A DNA stretch of 9,509 nucleotides, from NCBI GenBank assembly GCA_024230695.1, contig JAAERC010000875.1, positions 1 through 9,509 on the forward strand, in the 5' to 3' direction. Position numbers and translations under genes: made by a program. The stretch is from Candidatus Zixiibacteriota bacterium (GTDB lineage Bacteria > Zixibacteria > MSB-5A5 > GN15 > PGXB01). This document shows positions 7,879-9,509 of this stretch, piece after piece; the first letter of the stretch is position 1, and each line of letters starts with the position of its first letter. Below the pieces are notes generated by a model. That model did not search any database. It saw nothing but the letters and a program-made list of their open reading frames with translations, and had not been told where the DNA came from.

Positions 7879-7920
7879 TTGAGTAAGAATATGCAAGCCA
7901 TGGGGCCAAGGTGGGAATAA
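7879..7920 (+). CDS. Possible 13-codon leader peptide overlapping the cheD start
   Basis: TTG at 7879 follows AAAGGGG (7861-7867) by 11 bases and reads MSKNMQAMGPRWE before TAA (7918-7920). An in-frame ATG at 7891 is an alternative start. The stop lies just past the cheD GTG start (7911) in a different frame, so ribosomes ending here could restart on cheD. It may equally be chance; there is no codon or homology evidence. Confidence 0.2.
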   Translation: MSKNMQAMGPRWE

Positions 7921-8396
7921 AATATATTGGAATTGGTGATGTTGCGATTTCAGATAAACCTGAAGATATTATAAAAACTATGGCTCTTGGTTCCTGTGTA
8001 GGGGTTGTCCTTCAGGATCCAAAACTTAAAATTGCCGCAATGGGCCATATTGCTCTTCCGGATTCAACTGTTCGAAGCGGCGGCGGAGGGAATAAACCGG
8101 GGCGGTACGCTGATACGGCAATTCCACTATTGGCCAAAGCGATGATTAAACTAGGTTCCAAAGGCGGACGAAGTCTGACAGTAAAAATCGCGGGAGGAGC
8201 CCAAATAAATGACCCGAATGATACATTTAATATTGGGAAAAGAAATGTTTTGATTATAAAAAAACTGCTTTGGAAATGCAGCCTGATACTTAATGCGGAA
8301 GATACAGGCGGTAATATTGGTAGGACTATGGAAGTTAGTGTGGATACCGGAGAAGTAACATTATCTTCCCCGGGAAGGAGCAAGTGGAAAATATGA
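7911..8396 (+). CDS. cheD: Chemoreceptor glutamine deamidase CheD, copy 2
   Basis: The 161-residue product aligns without gaps to the first CheD, about 95 of 161 residues identical by hand count. The active-site set is kept: Thr23, Cys29 (ALGSCVGVVLQD) and His46 (GHIALP). KIAGGAQ (92-98) and NIGKRNV (107-113) match the family. Predicted activity is deamidation of receptor glutamines in the cytoplasm. GTG 7911 is the only plausible start: the frame is closed by TAA at 7884, no other start codon lies between, and the N-terminus matches copy 1 exactly. GGGG (7902-7905) is a weak Shine-Dalgarno site at 5 bases. The 3' end overlaps the HDOD gene, implying co-translation. Differences from copy 1 cluster at exposed-looking positions (for example 15-18, 38-42 and 121-128), which may reflect different partners; this is inference. 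Confidence 0.93.
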   Translation: MGIKYIGIGDVAISDKPEDIIKTMALGSCVGVVLQDPKLKIAAMGHIALPDSTVRSGGGGNKPGRYADTAIPLLAKAMIKLGSKGGRSLTVKIAGGAQINDPNDTFNIGKRNVLIIKKLLWKCSLILNAEDTGGNIGRTMEVSVDTGEVTLSSPGRSKWKI

Positions 8397-9259
8397 TAGT
8401 TACAAAATCAATAGCGGATAGAGTCAAAGAGATGCCGATGCTTTCGGTAGTAAGTACACGACTAATGGAGCTTCTTGGAGAAGAAAACTATTCAGTTCGT
8501 GACGTCGTTGGTATTGTTGAAAATGATGCCATCTTGACCTCTAAGATTCTAAGAGCGGCAAACTCAGTCGCCTTTTCTCCAAGGGTACCCATTACTTCAG
8601 TAATGGCGGCAATAAATAATATGGGTGAAAAAGTGATTATGGGTATAGCCATTGAATCATGCGCCCCAAAAGTATTTAATGAACCCCTCGGAGGATATAT
8701 GTCCGAAGCGGGGCAGATGTGGGATCACTCGTTGTGCACTGCTATCGGGGCAAGAATATTATCATCCTATACAATAAAAGAATCCTCCTCAAATCTGGCT
8801 TTCACTGCCGGTCTGTTGCATGATATTGGTAAATCAGTCATGTCTGTCATACTCGAAGGAAAAACTGAAGAGATGATGGGACATATTGATTCAGGCGAGG
8901 GCTCATTCCTCGACGCTGAGAAAAGTATTGCCGGCATGGACCACGCCGAACTTGGTTACGAATTAGCTCAACACTGGAAATTACCCGACCAGCTTGCCAA
9001 TGCCATTAAATTTCATCATCATCCTTTGGATGTTGATGATAAATACAAAACATTGGTATATACCGTCCACCTTGGCGATGTTCTGGCCATGATGGCAGGA
9101 ATTGGAACCGGTGTTGATGGTTTATCATATACTATAGATCCGACCTATAAAGAATATATAGAGATTGAAGAAAATCAACTTGCCATTGTAATTGCTGATA
9201 TTCAGGATGAATTCTATAAAACCAAACAAGCTCTTTTGGGAGAAAGTCCCGAAGAATAA
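8384..9259 (+). CDS. HDOD-domain signalling protein
   Basis: A 291-residue protein of the HDOD family (HD-related output domain), found in bacterial signalling and often next to chemotaxis or response-regulator genes. The domain fills about residues 10-240: PMLSVVSTRLMELL, then VVGIVENDAILTSKILRAANS (41-61), MWDHS with His115, GLLHDIGKS with His146-Asp147, DHAELG with His187, FHHHP (210-214) and HLGDVL with Asp232. These are the positions of HD metal ligands, so the site may not be fully degenerate, although HDOD proteins are generally regarded as non-catalytic. No receiver domain or membrane segment is attached. Start choice is open: GTG 8384 is only 3 bases from GGAG (8377-8380), while in-frame ATG 8393 gives a classic ATGA overlap with the cheD stop at 12 bases from it. 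Either way it is translationally coupled to cheD. A terminator follows, ending the unit. Confidence 0.9.
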   Translation: MENMIVTKSIADRVKEMPMLSVVSTRLMELLGEENYSVRDVVGIVENDAILTSKILRAANSVAFSPRVPITSVMAAINNMGEKVIMGIAIESCAPKVFNEPLGGYMSEAGQMWDHSLCTAIGARILSSYTIKESSSNLAFTAGLLHDIGKSVMSVILEGKTEEMMGHIDSGEGSFLDAEKSIAGMDHAELGYELAQHWKLPDQLANAIKFHHHPLDVDDKYKTLVYTVHLGDVLAMMAGIGTGVDGLSYTIDPTYKEYIEIEENQLAIVIADIQDEFYKTKQALLGESPEE

Positions 9260-9292
9260 CTCAATCAAAGCCGACAATATGTTTATTTTAAA

Positions 9293-9325
9293 AAAGCCCT
9301 CCGTATCGGGGGGCTTTGTGTTTTG
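9293..9325 (+). terminator. Intrinsic terminator after HDOD gene
   Basis: AAAGCCCTCC (9293-9302) pairs with GGGGGGCTTT (9308-9317), one G-T wobble, around a GTATC loop. The 10-bp stem has a GC-rich core and is followed by GTGTTTTG. It closes the cheD-HDOD unit 34 bases after the HDOD stop. Confidence 0.9.
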
Positions 9326-9334
9326 ATAAACAAT

Positions 9335-9363
9335 TTGACAAAACCGCCTAGTGTGATTATACT
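9335..9363 (+). promoter_or_regulatory. Near-consensus sigma-70 promoter for EF-G-like gene
   Basis: TTGACA (9335-9340) and TATACT (9358-9363) are separated by exactly 17 bases, matching 11 of 12 consensus positions. Transcription should begin near 9370, giving a leader of about 40 bases before the GTG start at 9409. Confidence 0.85.
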
Positions 9364-9408
9364 AATTAGCTTATATATAATAAAGTCTTGTTAAAAGGAG
9401 GAACCTCG

Positions 9409-9509
9409 GTGAAAGTTTTTGACACCGATCAGATTAGAAATGTGGCACTGATTGGCCAGCGTGGATGCGGCAAAACAACTCTTGCCGATGCTTTGGCCTT
9501 CTCATCAGG
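9409..9509 (+). CDS. Elongation factor G-like GTPase, 3' part cut by window edge
   Basis: GTG 9409 follows a strong Shine-Dalgarno site, AAGGAGG (9395-9401), at 7 bases. The 33 visible residues hold the start of a GTPase domain: IRNVALIGQRGCGKTTLADA with P-loop GQRGCGKTT (residues 16-24). Spacing and the RNVALIG lead-in resemble the EF-G-like (EF-G2 type) paralogues rather than canonical FusA, whose P-loop reads AHIDAGKTT. Such proteins bind GTP in the cytoplasm; the exact role of the paralogues is not settled. The strong promoter and ribosome site suggest high expression. Other TRAFAC GTPases cannot be fully excluded from so short a piece. Confidence 0.75.
   Translation, partial: MKVFDTDQIRNVALIGQRGCGKTTLADALAFSS

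Larger units (their letters stand above)
7398..7910. other. Long intergenic region with little coding content
   Basis: About 510 bases separate the dipeptidase start from the second cheD. The region is very AT-rich and broken by stops in all three plus-strand frames. It holds a 19-codon hydrophobic ORF at 7578-7637 with a Shine-Dalgarno site, a short possible leader ORF at 7879-7920, and the cheD-associated element at 7813-7843. I see no tRNA, rRNA fragment, long inverted repeat or mobile-element end. TTGAGT (7446-7441) and ATTATA (7423-7418) on the minus strand, 17 bases apart, are a weak promoter candidate for the dipeptidase gene. Confidence 0.6.

Overview
The window is AT-rich bacterial DNA. 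Several genes begin with GTG or TTG, and Shine-Dalgarno sites are GGAG-like where they can be seen. The gene set suggests a free-living, possibly motile, environmental bacterium with a Gram-negative-type envelope: a membrane Ser/Thr kinase with TolB-like and TPR regions, two CheD proteins, an HDOD signalling protein, a GlnRS and an EF-G-like protein. The FCB/Zixibacteria neighbourhood of the tree is my guess from gene style; no marker in the window proves it.

Layout. (1) Positions 1-486, minus strand: the N-terminal part of a secreted acidic protein with an Asp/aromatic alternating tract, cut by the window edge. (2) Positions 487-683: a divergent intergenic region with a perfect 9-bp inverted repeat. 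(3) Positions 684-5591, plus strand: a kinase-TM-TolB-like-TPR sensor protein, a small 2H phosphoesterase 6 bases behind it, then glutaminyl-tRNA synthetase (glnS). (4) Positions 5762-8396: two CheD paralogues of identical length (161 aa, about 59% identical by hand count) flanking an oppositely oriented M19 dipeptidase gene. A roughly 500-base region of low coding content precedes the second cheD. (5) The second cheD overlaps an HDOD-domain gene that ends at 9259, followed by a clear intrinsic terminator at 9293-9325. (6) A near-consensus sigma-70 promoter (9335-9363) and a strong Shine-Dalgarno site drive an EF-G-like GTPase gene cut off at the right edge.

How the genes may work together. 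The kinase could couple an extracytoplasmic TPR surface to cytoplasmic phosphorylation. The two CheDs keep the Thr-Cys-His residues of chemoreceptor glutamine deamidases, and both have a similar sequence element upstream (CGGGAAT followed by an ATAATTA stretch), which suggests duplication with retained regulation. Translational overlap of the second cheD with the HDOD gene suggests a joint signalling role. No cheA, cheW, cheC, cheY or receptor gene is in the window, so the chemotaxis link rests on CheD family identity alone.
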